Below, one piece after another: positions 8,127 to 16,816 of a stretch of 64,000 nucleotides of DNA. The notes under the pieces were generated by a model that saw only the letters and a program-made list of their open reading frames with translations, was not told where the DNA came from and did no database searches. A program made the translations under genes and the position numbers. The stretch comes from Flavobacterium sp. CF108 (GTDB lineage: Bacteria; Bacteroidota; Bacteroidia; Flavobacteriales; Flavobacteriaceae), in assembly GCF_900129795.1 (NCBI RefSeq), contig NZ_FQWW01000004.1, positions 434,001 through 498,000 of the forward strand, in the 5' to 3' direction. The first letter of the stretch is position 1. Every line of letters starts with the position of its first letter.

Positions 8127-8840
8127 ATGATTGAAAAAATAAACCTTAATAACATTCTCTTTCTTGATATAGAAACCGTTCCGGAGGAAGAAAACTTCAA
8201 TTCTCTTGACGAAGAAATGAAGTCTCTTTGGGATTTAAAAACGCAATATCAGCGAAAAGACGATTTTACTCCAGAAGAATTTTACGAACGCGCCGGAATT
8301 TGGGCAGAATTCGGAAAAATTATTTGTATTTCGGTTGGGTATTTTACGATCAAAGGAGATGTTCGCAATTTTAGGGTAACTTCCTTTTTTGGAGAAGAAA
8401 AAAAGATCCTGAAAGACTTTAATAATCTGCTGAACAATCATTTCAATCAGCCGCAGCATCTTTTATGCGGACATAATGCAAAAGAATTTGATATTCCGTT
8501 TATCGCACGTCGTATGATTATCAACCAAATCGCAATTCCGGACAAGCTGAATTTATTCGGCAAAAAACCTTGGGAAATTGCACATCTTGATACTTTAGAA
8601 TTATGGAAGTTTGGCGATTATAAGCATTTTACTTCTTTAAAGCTTTTGACCAAGATTCTCGGAGTCCCATCGCCAAAAGGCGATATTGATGGAAGTCAGG
8701 TCGCACACGTTTATTATGTCGAAAAAGACATAGACCGAATTATAACGTATTGTGAAAAAGATACAATCGCCGTAGCGCAAATTTTCCTTCGTTTGCGCCG
8801 TGAAGATTTATTGATTGATGATGAAATTATTCATGTATGA
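8127..8840 (+). CDS. 3'-5' exonuclease, DEDD family (predicted PolB-like exonuclease)
   Basis: 237 residues. Three exonuclease motifs are visible: Exo I FLDIETVP (Asp and Glu metal ligands), Exo II GHNAKEFDIPFIARR (Asp), and Exo III YCEKDTIAVAQIFLRL (Tyr and Asp, the DEDDy form). The family removes nucleotides from 3' DNA ends as a stand-alone proofreading-type nuclease. No polymerase domain is attached. The neighbours ogt and the AlkZ-like gene are also DNA-repair proteins in the same direction, although each is separated by repeat-rich spacer. Confidence 0.85.
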   Translation: MIEKINLNNILFLDIETVPEEENFNSLDEEMKSLWDLKTQYQRKDDFTPEEFYERAGIWAEFGKIICISVGYFTIKGDVRNFRVTSFFGEEKKILKDFNNLLNNHFNQPQHLLCGHNAKEFDIPFIARRMIINQIAIPDKLNLFGKKPWEIAHLDTLELWKFGDYKHFTSLKLLTKILGVPSPKGDIDGSQVAHVYYVEKDIDRIITYCEKDTIAVAQIFLRLRREDLLIDDEIIHV

Positions 8841-8844
8841 TTTT

Positions 8845-8960
8845 TGAAAGACAAAGGTGCAAAGGTTCAGAGGGACAAAGTTTTATTTAAATAAACTTAT
8901 ATTCCTAAGGTTTAAAGGCACAGAGCAAAATTAAATAAACTTATATAACTTATATGGTTT
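8845..8960. repeat. Intergenic repeats (AAGGTTCAGAGG and AAACTTATAT words)
   Basis: Holds the GACAAAGGTGCAAAGGTTCAGAGG motif and repeated ATAAACTTATAT units, also seen before ogt (7390-7410) and at 53600-53640. No hairpin or reading frame of note. Confidence 0.5.
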
Positions 8961-8975
8961 AATAAAATATTAAAG

Positions 8976-10049
8976 ATGACACATTCGGAAATTTCACATC
9001 ATCGTCTTGTTTCGCAGAAGCTGTATAAAACAGACAAATGTTCTCCTCAGGAAATTGTGCACCATTTTGGCGCTATGCAGGCTCAGGATTATGCAATGGC
9101 AAAATGGGCGATTGGTTCCCGTTGTGATGCATCTGAAAAAGAAATTGAAGAAGCTGTAAACTCGGCCCAAATAATAAGAACTCATATTTTACGCCCAACC
9201 TGGCACTTTGTTGCAGCCGAAGATATTTACTGGATGTTAGATCTTGCCGGACCACAAATAAAAAGAATGACTATATCCGGAGCTAAAAAATTTGATTTTG
9301 ATGAAAAGAAACTGGATCAGGCTAATAATGCTATCGAAAAGCTATTATCTGGAAACAATCATTTGACCCGGGATGAAATTATGCAGGAACTCGGTATTAA
9401 AAAAACTTCAAAAGAAGATTTTCTAAGTGCTGCCATTATGATGCATGCTGAACAAGATGGTTTGGTTTGTAACGGCAGAATGAAGGGTAAAAAAATCACA
9501 TATGCATTACTTGAAGAACGAGTTAAAAAACCTAAAACGCAATTAACAAAAGAAGAAGGTTTGGCAAAACTAGCCAAACGTTATTTTGAAAGTCACGGTC
9601 CGGCAACTTTGCTTGATTTTTCGTGGTGGTCAGGTTTTCCGCCTACTATATGTCAAAAAACTATTGATGCAATTAAGTTGCAATTAGAATTTGTTGAAAT
9701 TGAAAATCAAAATTATTACTTTGTAAATCAAAATATTAAAAAGGTTAACTTCAAGGAAAACATTCACTTTCTTCCCGCTTTTGATGAAATTTTGATTTCT
9801 TATAAAACCAGAGAAGCTTCTTTTTTATCAGAACATCAAAATAGAGTTTTTACCAATAATGGCATCTTTAAACCGATAATTCTTGAAAATGGAAAGGTTA
9901 TCGGAATATGGAAACGGACCTTCAAAAAAGATCACGCCAAAATCGAAACGGAGTTTTTTAATGAACCCGAAGATTCTAAAAAAGAAATTCTGTTTGAAGG
10001 AATTAAAGCTTTTGAAAACTACTTAGAAACTAAAATTTTTATCGAATAA
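8976..10049 (+). CDS. Winged-helix DNA glycosylase-like protein (AlkZ/YcaQ family)
   Basis: 357 residues. The N-terminal region has the opening typical of the family (HRLVSQKL, then HHFGAMQAQDYAMAKWAIGSR). The MQAQD segment matches the QxQ motif that in AlkZ/YcaQ provides the catalytic glutamines for unhooking interstrand crosslinks. TRTHILRPTWHFV-type sequence (here IIRTHILRPTWHFVAAEDIYWML) is also characteristic. Winged-helix repeats follow. I infer a DNA repair role, in keeping with the two upstream repair genes. The substrate cannot be told from sequence. Confidence 0.8.
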   Translation: MTHSEISHHRLVSQKLYKTDKCSPQEIVHHFGAMQAQDYAMAKWAIGSRCDASEKEIEEAVNSAQIIRTHILRPTWHFVAAEDIYWMLDLAGPQIKRMTISGAKKFDFDEKKLDQANNAIEKLLSGNNHLTRDEIMQELGIKKTSKEDFLSAAIMMHAEQDGLVCNGRMKGKKITYALLEERVKKPKTQLTKEEGLAKLAKRYFESHGPATLLDFSWWSGFPPTICQKTIDAIKLQLEFVEIENQNYYFVNQNIKKVNFKENIHFLPAFDEILISYKTREASFLSEHQNRVFTNNGIFKPIILENGKVIGIWKRTFKKDHAKIETEFFNEPEDSKKEILFEGIKAFENYLETKIFIE

Positions 10050-10159
10050 TTTAAAATTTCACTAAAAGTCTGCACTTTCTTAGAAATACTTCTCCTTTGT
10101 GGAATAAAATCTTTGTGCATATTCTGCCTAAATAATTACATTTACAAAAAAATAGCATT

Positions 10160-11599
10160 ATGGTATTAAGTAGATTTTGGTTAGTTATTTTTATTTCTTC
10201 GATTGTTTTTATTGTAGTCAGTTTATTTACTGCCAATACTTATACGATTGATTCTGTTTTAAATGGAAAGAAAGATGATCCTGTTTTAGTTTCTGAAAAA
10301 TATATTCATGAACTTCCGGCTTTCATTAAAGACAGTATAAAAAAAGCGCCGGATCAAACCATGATTATCAATCGTGATACGCTTAATGCCGACACGACTT
10401 ATGTTTACAAAAGCAAAACTGTAAAAATTTACAGCGGTCTTCAAAAATCTGATGGTTTACTGCCAACTTGTAAAAGCACTTTAGTTGATTTAATTCTGCC
10501 GCTTATTGCTTATTTGGCTTTCTTTTGCGGATTAATGGAACTTTTAATCGTTTCCGGAGCTTCTGGAAATCTGGCTAAACTATTGAGTCCGGTTTTTGTA
10601 AAAGTGTTTCCAAGTATTCCTAAAAATCACCCTTCAATATCCTACATGACTTTGAATTTTGCTGCCAATTTCTTGGGATTAGATTCGGCAGCAACACCAT
10701 TTGGATTGAAAGCCATGGAAAGTTTACAGGAAATAAATCCCGATAAAGACAAAGCGAGCGATGCGCAAATCATGTTTATGTGTCTTCATGCTTCGGGCTT
10801 AACTTTAATCGCAACTTCAATTATTGGATATCGCGCTGCTGCAAATGCAAGCAATCCTGCCGATGTTATGCTGCCTTGTATTATTACTTCTTTCATCGGA
10901 ACTATTGCTGCATTTTTAATTGTGGGAATTAAACAAAAAATCAATTTCAAAAGCGCTTCTCTTCTTATCGTCTTAATGGGATTAATTGCCGCCATTGTTG
11001 GTTTGCTGATGTATGTTAATCATTTGGACTTAATTGGAAAAAACTATTTTACTTCTAACCTTTCGGGATTAATTTTAATTGCCATTATTGCTTTTACTTT
11101 GATATTCTCTTTCAAAAACGAAAAGAAATTCAGCGAGGCTAATACAACTGTTTTTGACACTTTTGTTGTTGGTGCAAATAATGGTGTTAAAACCGGAGTA
11201 ACGATTTTCCCTTATGTTTTGGGCATGCTGGTAGCTATTTCTTTATTCAGAAACAGCGGTTTATTTGAAATTATCAGTGACGGAATTGCTTTTGTCTTTT
11301 CAAATATGGGAGTAAGTAAAGAAATCACGAATGCGTTGCCTGTTGCTATGCTTCGTCCTTTTAGTTCTGCTGGTTCCCGTGGATTCTTAATCGATTCGAT
11401 GAATACTTTTGGTGCCGATTCTTTAACGGCGAGACTGAGCAGTATTTTTCAATGCAGTGCCGAAAGTACTTTTTATGTAATCGCAGTTTATTTTGGTTCA
11501 GTTAATATCAAAAATACCCGTTATGCTTTAGGTACTATGCTTTTAGTGGATCTTATTTGTGTGATTACGGCAATTTTTGTGGCGACCTGGTTTTTTTAA
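10160..11599 (+). CDS. Nucleoside-recognition (Gate) membrane protein, SpmA-SpmB fusion
   Basis: A 479-residue protein with about ten membrane spans. After one N-terminal span and a periplasmic stretch of about 90 residues, residues about 110-260 resemble SpmA (NFAANFLGLDSAATPFGLKAMESLQ) and residues about 330-479 resemble SpmB (LRPFSSAGSRGFLIDSM, SSIFQCSAESTFYVIAVYFGS). Bacillus SpmA and SpmB act in spore core dehydration, but this lineage does not sporulate, so the role here is probably transport of a small molecule. The two halves are single genes elsewhere. Predicted to reside in the inner membrane. Confidence 0.82.
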   Translation: MVLSRFWLVIFISSIVFIVVSLFTANTYTIDSVLNGKKDDPVLVSEKYIHELPAFIKDSIKKAPDQTMIINRDTLNADTTYVYKSKTVKIYSGLQKSDGLLPTCKSTLVDLILPLIAYLAFFCGLMELLIVSGASGNLAKLLSPVFVKVFPSIPKNHPSISYMTLNFAANFLGLDSAATPFGLKAMESLQEINPDKDKASDAQIMFMCLHASGLTLIATSIIGYRAAANASNPADVMLPCIITSFIGTIAAFLIVGIKQKINFKSASLLIVLMGLIAAIVGLLMYVNHLDLIGKNYFTSNLSGLILIAIIAFTLIFSFKNEKKFSEANTTVFDTFVVGANNGVKTGVTIFPYVLGMLVAISLFRNSGLFEIISDGIAFVFSNMGVSKEITNALPVAMLRPFSSAGSRGFLIDSMNTFGADSLTARLSSIFQCSAESTFYVIAVYFGSVNIKNTRYALGTMLLVDLICVITAIFVATWFF

Positions 11600-11631
11600 A
11601 AACGTATTAAATACGATTCTTCTTTATACAT

Positions 11632-11808
11632 AAACTGGACTAAAGTCCAGCCCTACAATATGGTTTGAGCCGTTGGCTCTTTTTTCCAGTTTTGGAAAAA
11701 ACTATTTGTAGAGCTGGACTTCATTCATTTCTATAGCATTAACCAAGATATAGATGTAAAGTTCCAAAGGAACGATTCATTTTGTAGGGCTGGACTTCAG
11801 TCCAATTT
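11632..11808. repeat. REP-like palindrome cluster (GGACTnnAGTCC family), upstream of RAYT 1
   Basis: Contains four hairpins in a row: AAACTGGACTAAAGTCCAG (11632-11650), GAGCCGTTGGCTC (11667-11679), GTTCCAAAGGAAC (11761-11773) and TGGACTTCAGTCCA (11791-11804). The same hairpins, in the same order, form the unit of the tandem array at 45569-46081. The cluster lies in the gap between the SpmAB gene and the transposase. Confidence 0.85.
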
Positions 11809-11891
11809 AAATATAACATGATGAAAGAATTTATTTATTTGTAAGAAAATTTATATATTTATAGCGAATTTTTAATCGTTAATAATATAAA

Positions 11892-12353
11892 ATGTCAAAC
11901 ACTTTTCATCAAATTTATATACAAGCCGTTTTTGCAGTTAAATATAGAGAAGCACTTATTACAAACGAATGTAAATCTAAAATATTAAGCGTAATAGGAA
12001 ATTTAATAAATGAAACTGGCTGCAAAACCATAATAGTAAACGGAACCGAAGATCATGTTCATTGTCTTCTAGCTCTTAAACCAACCGTTTCCGTTTCAGA
12101 TTTGATGAAAGTTGTAAAAGGGAAATCTTCAAAATACATCAATGATCATCAATTGACAAAATACAAATTTGAATGGCAGGAAGGTTATGGCGTTTTTTCA
12201 TATAGTAAATCCCACATTGATGCTGTCTATAAATATATTGAAAATCAAGAAGAGCATCATAAAAAACAAACTTTCAAAGATGAATATTCTTCTTTTTTAA
12301 ATAAACACGATGCTAAATTTGATGAGAGATGCCTTTTTGAAAATTTAATATAA
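11892..12353 (+). CDS. REP-associated tyrosine transposase (IS200-like, Y1 HUH nuclease), RAYT 1
   Basis: 153 residues of the Y1_Tnp family. The HUH metal motif is EDHVHCLL (His55, His57). The catalytic Tyr lies in AVYKYIENQEEHHKK (Tyr113 or Tyr115, more likely the latter by comparison with RAYTs). Residues such as GTEDHVH and KGKSSKYIN are intact, so the enzyme looks active. No TnpB/IscB partner is present, and the gene is bracketed by REP-like palindromes (11632-11808 and 12371-12392), which fits a RAYT rather than an autonomous IS200/IS605 element. It is predicted to nick single-stranded DNA at those hairpins. Confidence 0.88.
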   Translation: MSNTFHQIYIQAVFAVKYREALITNECKSKILSVIGNLINETGCKTIIVNGTEDHVHCLLALKPTVSVSDLMKVVKGKSSKYINDHQLTKYKFEWQEGYGVFSYSKSHIDAVYKYIENQEEHHKKQTFKDEYSSFLNKHDAKFDERCLFENLI

Positions 12354-12370
12354 TTACATCATATCAATCT

Positions 12371-12392
12371 AAACTGGACTGAAGTCCAGTTT
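12371..12392. repeat. REP-like palindrome downstream of RAYT 1
   Basis: A perfect 22-base inverted repeat with core CTGGACTGAAGTCCAG, 17 bases after the transposase stop. It is followed by TTAAATATAA, as is the upstream palindrome at 11791-11804, so the two may mark the ends of one unit. Confidence 0.8.
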
Positions 12393-12450
12393 AAATATAA
12401 TAAGCACATACAAGCCCCTTATTCAAATTCTTTCTTAGGTAAATAATTTC

Positions 12451-12458
12451 TAACTTTG
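12451..12458 (+). promoter_or_regulatory. Likely -7 promoter element of the fumarase gene
   Basis: TAACTTTG, an exact TAnnTTTG match, lies 15 bases before the fumarase ATG. No convincing TTG -33 element is seen at the expected spacing. Confidence 0.5.
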
Positions 12459-12473
12459 TAAAAAAACAAAGAA

Positions 12474-14078
12474 ATGATTGATTTTATATACCAAGATCCT
12501 TACCCAATTTTAAAGGATGATACGCAGTACCGCAAAATTACTTCTGATTTTGTAAAAGTGGAACAATTTGGAGAACGCGAAGTTTTAACCGTTGATCCAA
12601 AAGGTTTAGAATTACTGGCTGAAGAAGCCTTAACCGATGTTTCGTTCATGCTTAGAACGACACATTTGCAAAAACTAAGAAACATTCTTGACGATCCTGA
12701 GGCGACAGACAATGATCGTTTTGTGGCATACAATTTACTTCAAAATGCTTCTGTTGCGGCCGAAGGTCAGTTACCAAGCTGTCAGGATACCGGAACTGCG
12801 ATCGTAATGGCTAAAAAAGGCGAAAGCATCTTTACAGGTGTTGATGATGCTGAATGGTTAAGCCGTGGTATTTTCAATACGTACCAAAAACGTAATTTAC
12901 GTTATTCTCAAATCGTTCCAATTTCGATGTTTGAAGAGAAAAACTCAGGTTCAAATCTTCCTGCACAAATTGATATTTATGCTAAAAAAGGAACTTCATA
13001 CGAATTTCTATTTATGGCAAAAGGCGGTGGTTCTGCAAATAAAACTTACTTATATCAACAGACCAAATCGCTATTAAACGATAAATCAATGGATGCTTTT
13101 GTAAGAGCAAAAATCAAAGATTTAGGAACTTCGGCTTGCCCTCCTTACCACTTGGCTTTGGTTATTGGCGGAACTTCTGCTGAAGCAAACTTAAGTGCCG
13201 TTAAAAAAGCATCTGCAGGATATTATGATCACTTACCAACTTCTGGAAATATGGCGGGTCAGGCATTTCGTGATTTAGAATGGGAAGCACGAGTTCAAAA
13301 AATCTGTCAGGAAAGTGAAATTGGAGCTCAATTTGGAGGAAAATATTTCACGCATGACGTTCGCGTAATTCGTTTACCCCGTCACGCTGCTTCTTGTCCG
13401 GTTGGATTAGGGGTTTCTTGTTCTGCCGATAGAAATATCAAAGGAAAAATTACAAAAGACGGAATCTTCGTTGAGCAGTTAGAAGTAAATCCAAAACAGT
13501 TTTTACCAGAAACAGCTCCGCATTTAGAAGCTCCGGTTGAAGTTGATTTAGATCAGCCAATGGCAGACATTTTGGCTAAATTATCTCAATATCCTATCAA
13601 AACCCGTTTAAAACTAAACGGAACTGTAATTGTTGCCCGTGATATTGCACACGCAAAAATTAAAGAATTACTGGATGCCGGAAAACCAATGCCGGAATAT
13701 TTTAAAAACCATCCGGTATATTATGCAGGACCGGCAAAAACTCCGGAAGGAATGGCTTCGGGAAGTTTTGGACCAACAACTGCCGGACGTATGGACGTTT
13801 ATGTGGATGAATTCCAAAAACATGGTGGAAGCATGATTATGCTTGCCAAAGGAAACCGTACTAAACAAGTTACAGATGCCTGCAATAAATACGGCGGATT
13901 CTATTTAGGTTCTATTGGAGGTCCGGCTGCTATTTTGGCACAAGACAATATCCTAAAAGTTGAAGTTGTTGATTTTGAAGAATTAGGGATGGAAGCCGTT
14001 CGTAAAATCACCGTAAAAGATTTTCCTGCTTTTATTATCACCGATGATAAAGGAAATGATTTCTTTGAAAATTTATAA
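12474..14078 (+). CDS. fumA: Fumarate hydratase, class I (iron-sulfur)
   Basis: 534 residues, the usual length of the one-chain class I enzyme, which interconverts fumarate and malate in the TCA cycle. The alpha part contains [17 protein letters not shown], with Cys as one 4Fe-4S ligand. Further conserved Cys residues lie in [16 protein letters not shown] and [15 protein letters not shown]. The beta part ([77 protein letters not shown]) is complete. A TAnnTTTG element precedes the ATG, and a strong terminator follows. Apparently monocistronic. Confidence 0.95.
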   Translation: MIDFIYQDPYPILKDDTQYRKITSDFVKVEQFGEREVLTVDPKGLELLAEEALTDVSFMLRTTHLQKLRNILDDPEATDNDRFVAYNLLQNASVAAEGQLPSCQDTGTAIVMAKKGESIFTGVDDAEWLSRGIFNTYQKRNLRYSQIVPISMFEEKNSGSNLPAQIDIYAKKGTSYEFLFMAKGGGSANKTYLYQQTKSLLNDKSMDAFVRAKIKDLGTSACPPYHLALVIGGTSAEANLSAVKKASAGYYDHLPTSGNMAGQAFRDLEWEARVQKICQESEIGAQFGGKYFTHDVRVIRLPRHAASCPVGLGVSCSADRNIKGKITKDGIFVEQLEVNPKQFLPETAPHLEAPVEVDLDQPMADILAKLSQYPIKTRLKLNGTVIVARDIAHAKIKELLDAGKPMPEYFKNHPVYYAGPAKTPEGMASGSFGPTTAGRMDVYVDEFQKHGGSMIMLAKGNRTKQVTDACNKYGGFYLGSIGGPAAILAQDNILKVEVVDFEELGMEAVRKITVKDFPAFIITDDKGNDFFENL

Positions 14079-14121
14079 GTTTTTGCCACAAAGGCACTAA
14101 GACACAAAGATTTTTTAAAAT

Positions 14122-14147
14122 AAAAACCGCCTCATTGGGCGGTTTTT
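14122..14147. terminator. Intrinsic terminator between fumarase and the PAS gene
   Basis: The stem AAAAACCGCC / GGCGGTTTTT with a 6-base loop and T-tract on both strands lies between convergent genes. It is nested inside a wider inverted repeat: GCCACAAAGGCACTAAGACACAAAG (from 14085) faces its near-complement at 14170-14197. Confidence 0.85.
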
Positions 14148-14204
14148 ATTTTATGTTTTGCTTAAAATTTCTTCACGTCTTAGTGTCTTTGTGGCATTTA
14201 AAAA

Positions 14205-14705
14205 CTAAGCGCTTTTATCTTCTTTTTCAAAAGCTATAAAATGCGAGAGCTCTCCTTTCAAATTATAAATTGGAGCTGCATCCATGCTGCATTTATAACT
14301 TCTGCCGTCTTTTTTATAGTTTTGGATGGTTTTCTTAAACGGTTCTTGCAGTTTTATTGCTTCCTGAATTTCTTTTAAAACAGTTTTACAAGTCTCAGGG
14401 CCTTGAAACATTTTAGGCGTTTTACCTAAAATTTCTTCTTCATAATATCCCGTCATTCTTTTGATTCTGTTGGAGGCAAAGACGATTTTTAAATCTAAAT
14501 CAGTAATAAGCACTACTTCATCTTTGATTCTTTCTTCGATTTTAAGGTTTTTATCGTTCCAGGTAAATTGATTTGAGATTTTATTTAGCTTTTTCATGTC
14601 GGCAAAAACCGCCTTCAATTCATTTAAATACTCATAATGAAGATCTAAGGCCAAAATAGGCAACCAACTCCGGTTTGCTGTTTCTTCAGAGTTATTCTTT
14701 TTCAT
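14205..14705 (-). CDS. Single PAS-domain protein, LOV-like but without the photoactive cysteine
   Basis: About 166 residues. A short N-terminal helical part precedes one PAS domain (VVLITDLDLKIVFASNRIKRMTGY onward). The loop LGKTPKMFQGPET and the following NYKKDGRSYKCSMDAAPIYNLKGELSHF align closely with LOV flavin photoreceptors. The LOV motif GRNCRFLQG reads GKTPKMFQG here, with Pro where the photoactive Cys should be. No output domain is attached. The ATG at 14705 is preferred because a TTG start at 14738 would lie within a TAnnTTTG promoter element. Ligand and partner unknown. Confidence 0.8.
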   Translation of the reverse strand: MKKNNSEETANRSWLPILALDLHYEYLNELKAVFADMKKLNKISNQFTWNDKNLKIEERIKDEVVLITDLDLKIVFASNRIKRMTGYYEEEILGKTPKMFQGPETCKTVLKEIQEAIKLQEPFKKTIQNYKKDGRSYKCSMDAAPIYNLKGELSHFIAFEKEDKSA

Positions 14706-14735
14706 ATTAAATGAATTTTTTGAAATCTTTTCTCT

Positions 14736-14743
14736 CAAAGTTA
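14736..14743 (-). promoter_or_regulatory. Likely -7 element of the PAS gene, decides its start
   Basis: On the minus strand this reads TAACTTTG. Its last three bases are the TTG that an extended reading frame would use as a start codon. Transcription from here would begin a few bases downstream, so that TTG cannot be translated and the ATG at 14705 must be the start. Confidence 0.5.
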
Positions 14744-14780
14744 CAATTAAAGTTACAAAATGAATTACGGGAAAACCTCA

Positions 14781-14800
14781 TTTAGTAAAATTTTACTAAA
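14781..14800. repeat. Perfect AT-rich palindrome downstream of dinB
   Basis: TTTAGTAAAATTTTACTAAA is a perfect 20-base palindrome lying between the dinB stop and the PAS promoter, both on the minus strand. It could be a regulator site for the PAS gene, or a weak 3' hairpin for dinB. Confidence 0.5.
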
Positions 14801-14812
14801 ACTTTTCTAAAT

Positions 14813-15895
14813 TTAAAATGCAAACTTTAGTTGTACTACAACAGCCTTTTTTTCTTCGTTATTCAAATTGTTGAGCGAAATTCCGAGCAAACGAACAGAA
14901 TCTTTCATTTTTTCCTGATAAAGCAGTTCTTCCACAATCTCCATAATCAAACTTTTATCTGAAATAAAATAAGGCAGCGTTTTACTTCTTGTCTGCTGGG
15001 TAAAGTCGCTGTATTTGATTTTAAGCGTAACTGTTTTACCGGAAATGTTGTGTTTTTTTAATCTTTTTTCTAATGAAACCGCAATTCTATCAAGCTGTTC
15101 GAGCATAAATATTTCCGAAGATAAATTGACATCAAAAGTATGTTCTGCAGCTACAGATTTTGTAACTCGATATGGTTTTACTTCACTATTGTGAATTCCC
15201 CGAACTACTTTATAATAAAAAGTACCTGATTTTCCGAAATGTTTCTCCAGAAATTCCAGCGATCTCCCCTTGAGGTCCAGTCCGGTAAAAATTCCAAGCT
15301 GGTACATTTTTTCAGTTGTAACTTTTCCAACTCCATAGAATTTTCGAATGGGTAATTCTTCCAAAAAAGGTATAATTTCATCTGGATTTACCGTTTTTTG
15401 TCCGTTTGGTTTATTGACATCGCTGGCAATTTTGGCTACAAACTTATTTACAGAAATTCCTGCTGAGGCTGTAAGCCCAACTTCATTTAAAATTCGAAGC
15501 CTTATTTCCTTTGCTAATAAACTGGCGCTTGGATTTCCTTTTTTATTTTGGGTTACATCAAGATAAGCTTCATCCAGCGAAAGCGGCTCTACTAAATCTG
15601 TGTATTCGTGAAAGATTTTATGGATTTTAGAAGAAATCTCTTTGTAGCGGTCAAATCTCGGTCGGACAAAAATAATTTCGGGACAATATTTTTTTGCCAA
15701 AACTCCGCTTATAGCACTGCGAACGCCAAATTTCCTGGCTTCGTAACTTGCGGCCGAAACTACTCCTCTATTTTCTGAGCCGCCAACAGCAACAGGTTTT
15801 CCGCGCAAAGCAGGATTATCCATCTGCTCTACCGAAGCATAAAAAGCATCCATATCAATATGGATAATTTTTCGATATGTTGGCATCTCTGACAT
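14813..15895 (-). CDS. dinB: DNA polymerase IV (Y-family translesion polymerase)
   Basis: 360 residues. The Y-family catalytic motifs are all present: HIDMDAFYASVEQ (first metal Asp), YEARKFGVRSAI, and LSLDEAYLDVT (catalytic Asp and Glu). The helix-hairpin-helix and little-finger regions follow (YGVGKVTTEKMYQLGI, then KSVAAEHTF). The final residues VVQLKFAF resemble a beta-clamp-binding QLxxF tail. The enzyme copies past lesions and is error-prone. The ATG at 15895 directly precedes the catalytic domain. No LexA-type box is recognised upstream. Confidence 0.93.
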   Translation of the reverse strand: MSEMPTYRKIIHIDMDAFYASVEQMDNPALRGKPVAVGGSENRGVVSAASYEARKFGVRSAISGVLAKKYCPEIIFVRPRFDRYKEISSKIHKIFHEYTDLVEPLSLDEAYLDVTQNKKGNPSASLLAKEIRLRILNEVGLTASAGISVNKFVAKIASDVNKPNGQKTVNPDEIIPFLEELPIRKFYGVGKVTTEKMYQLGIFTGLDLKGRSLEFLEKHFGKSGTFYYKVVRGIHNSEVKPYRVTKSVAAEHTFDVNLSSEIFMLEQLDRIAVSLEKRLKKHNISGKTVTLKIKYSDFTQQTRSKTLPYFISDKSLIMEIVEELLYQEKMKDSVRLLGISLNNLNNEEKKAVVVQLKFAF

Positions 15896-16003
15896 TATGC
15901 AAATTTAAACAGTAAAGCAATAAAAAGAACGCTGCCAATAGTTATAAATAGTATCAATTTTTAAAGATTAACAACTAAATGAGTTCAAACAAATCATTTT
16001 AAT

Positions 16004-16011
16004 TATTTTTG
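16004..16011 (+). promoter_or_regulatory. Likely -7 promoter element of the metallophosphatase gene
   Basis: TATTTTTG matches TAnnTTTG 23 bases before the ATG at 16035. The -33 element is not clear. Confidence 0.4.
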
Positions 16012-16034
16012 TAGTTTACTCGAAATATTAAACA

Positions 16035-16769
16035 ATGCGAACATTTGTTATAGGCGACATACACGGAGGATTACTCGCACTTGAGCAAGTGTTGAAAAGA
16101 GCCGAAGTTACTACACAAGATACTCTTATATTTTTAGGCGATTATGTTGACGGCTGGAGCCAGTCGGCAGAAGTTATTGATTTTTTAATCGACCTTAAAA
16201 CCAAACAAAACTGTATTTGCATTAGAGGAAATCATGATCAGCTGGCATTGGACTGGCTGGAGAACAGACATGAAGATCTGGATGAAGAAATGTGGTATAA
16301 ACATGGCGGAAAAGCTACTGTTGAAGGATATTCTAAAATTTCACCGGAACGAAAAAAAGAACATATCGCTTTTTTTGAATCGCTGAAAGATTATTATCTG
16401 GATGATGAAAACCGCCTTTTTGTTCATGCTGGATTTACGAATTTAAATGGCGTTGTCTGGGAATACTTTCCAAAATTATTTTATTGGGACAGAACACTTT
16501 GGGAATCTGCATTGGCTTTAGACCCGAATTTAAAACCTGATGATTTATATTATCCGAAGCGATTTACAGTTTATAAAGAAATTTATATTGGTCACACTCC
16601 GGTTACCAGAATTGGAGAAACGGTGCCCATAAACAAAGCCTGCGTTTGGAATGTAGATACTGGCGCTGCTTTTAAAGGTCCGTTAACGATTATGAATGTG
16701 AATACCAAGGAATTCTGGCAAAGCGAACCGTTAAATGAATTGTATTCTAACGAAAAAGGTAGGAATTAA
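16035..16769 (+). CDS. Calcineurin-like metallophosphoesterase (Ser/Thr phosphatase type)
   Basis: 244 residues with the PPP-family metal motifs in order: GDIHG (residues 7-11), LGDYVDGW, RGNHDQL and later His ligands in FVHAGF and IGHTPVT. This layout is that of bacterial PrpA/ApaH-like phosphatases, which act on phosphoproteins or dinucleoside polyphosphates. The substrate here is unknown. No signal peptide, so cytoplasmic. Followed 47 bases later by the outer-membrane protein gene, but with no evidence of functional linkage. Confidence 0.87.
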   Translation: MRTFVIGDIHGGLLALEQVLKRAEVTTQDTLIFLGDYVDGWSQSAEVIDFLIDLKTKQNCICIRGNHDQLALDWLENRHEDLDEEMWYKHGGKATVEGYSKISPERKKEHIAFFESLKDYYLDDENRLFVHAGFTNLNGVVWEYFPKLFYWDRTLWESALALDPNLKPDDLYYPKRFTVYKEIYIGHTPVTRIGETVPINKACVWNVDTGAAFKGPLTIMNVNTKEFWQSEPLNELYSNEKGRN

Positions 16770-16816
16770 TATGTAAAAAACTAAATTTGCACAGCAAAAT
16801 AATTAATATTTAAATT

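Noticed and set aside
11632-12392. Complete IS200/IS605 insertion sequence
   Set aside because: No tnpB/iscB gene and no clear target-linked ends. The palindromes also occur far from the gene, so RAYT-REP fits better.
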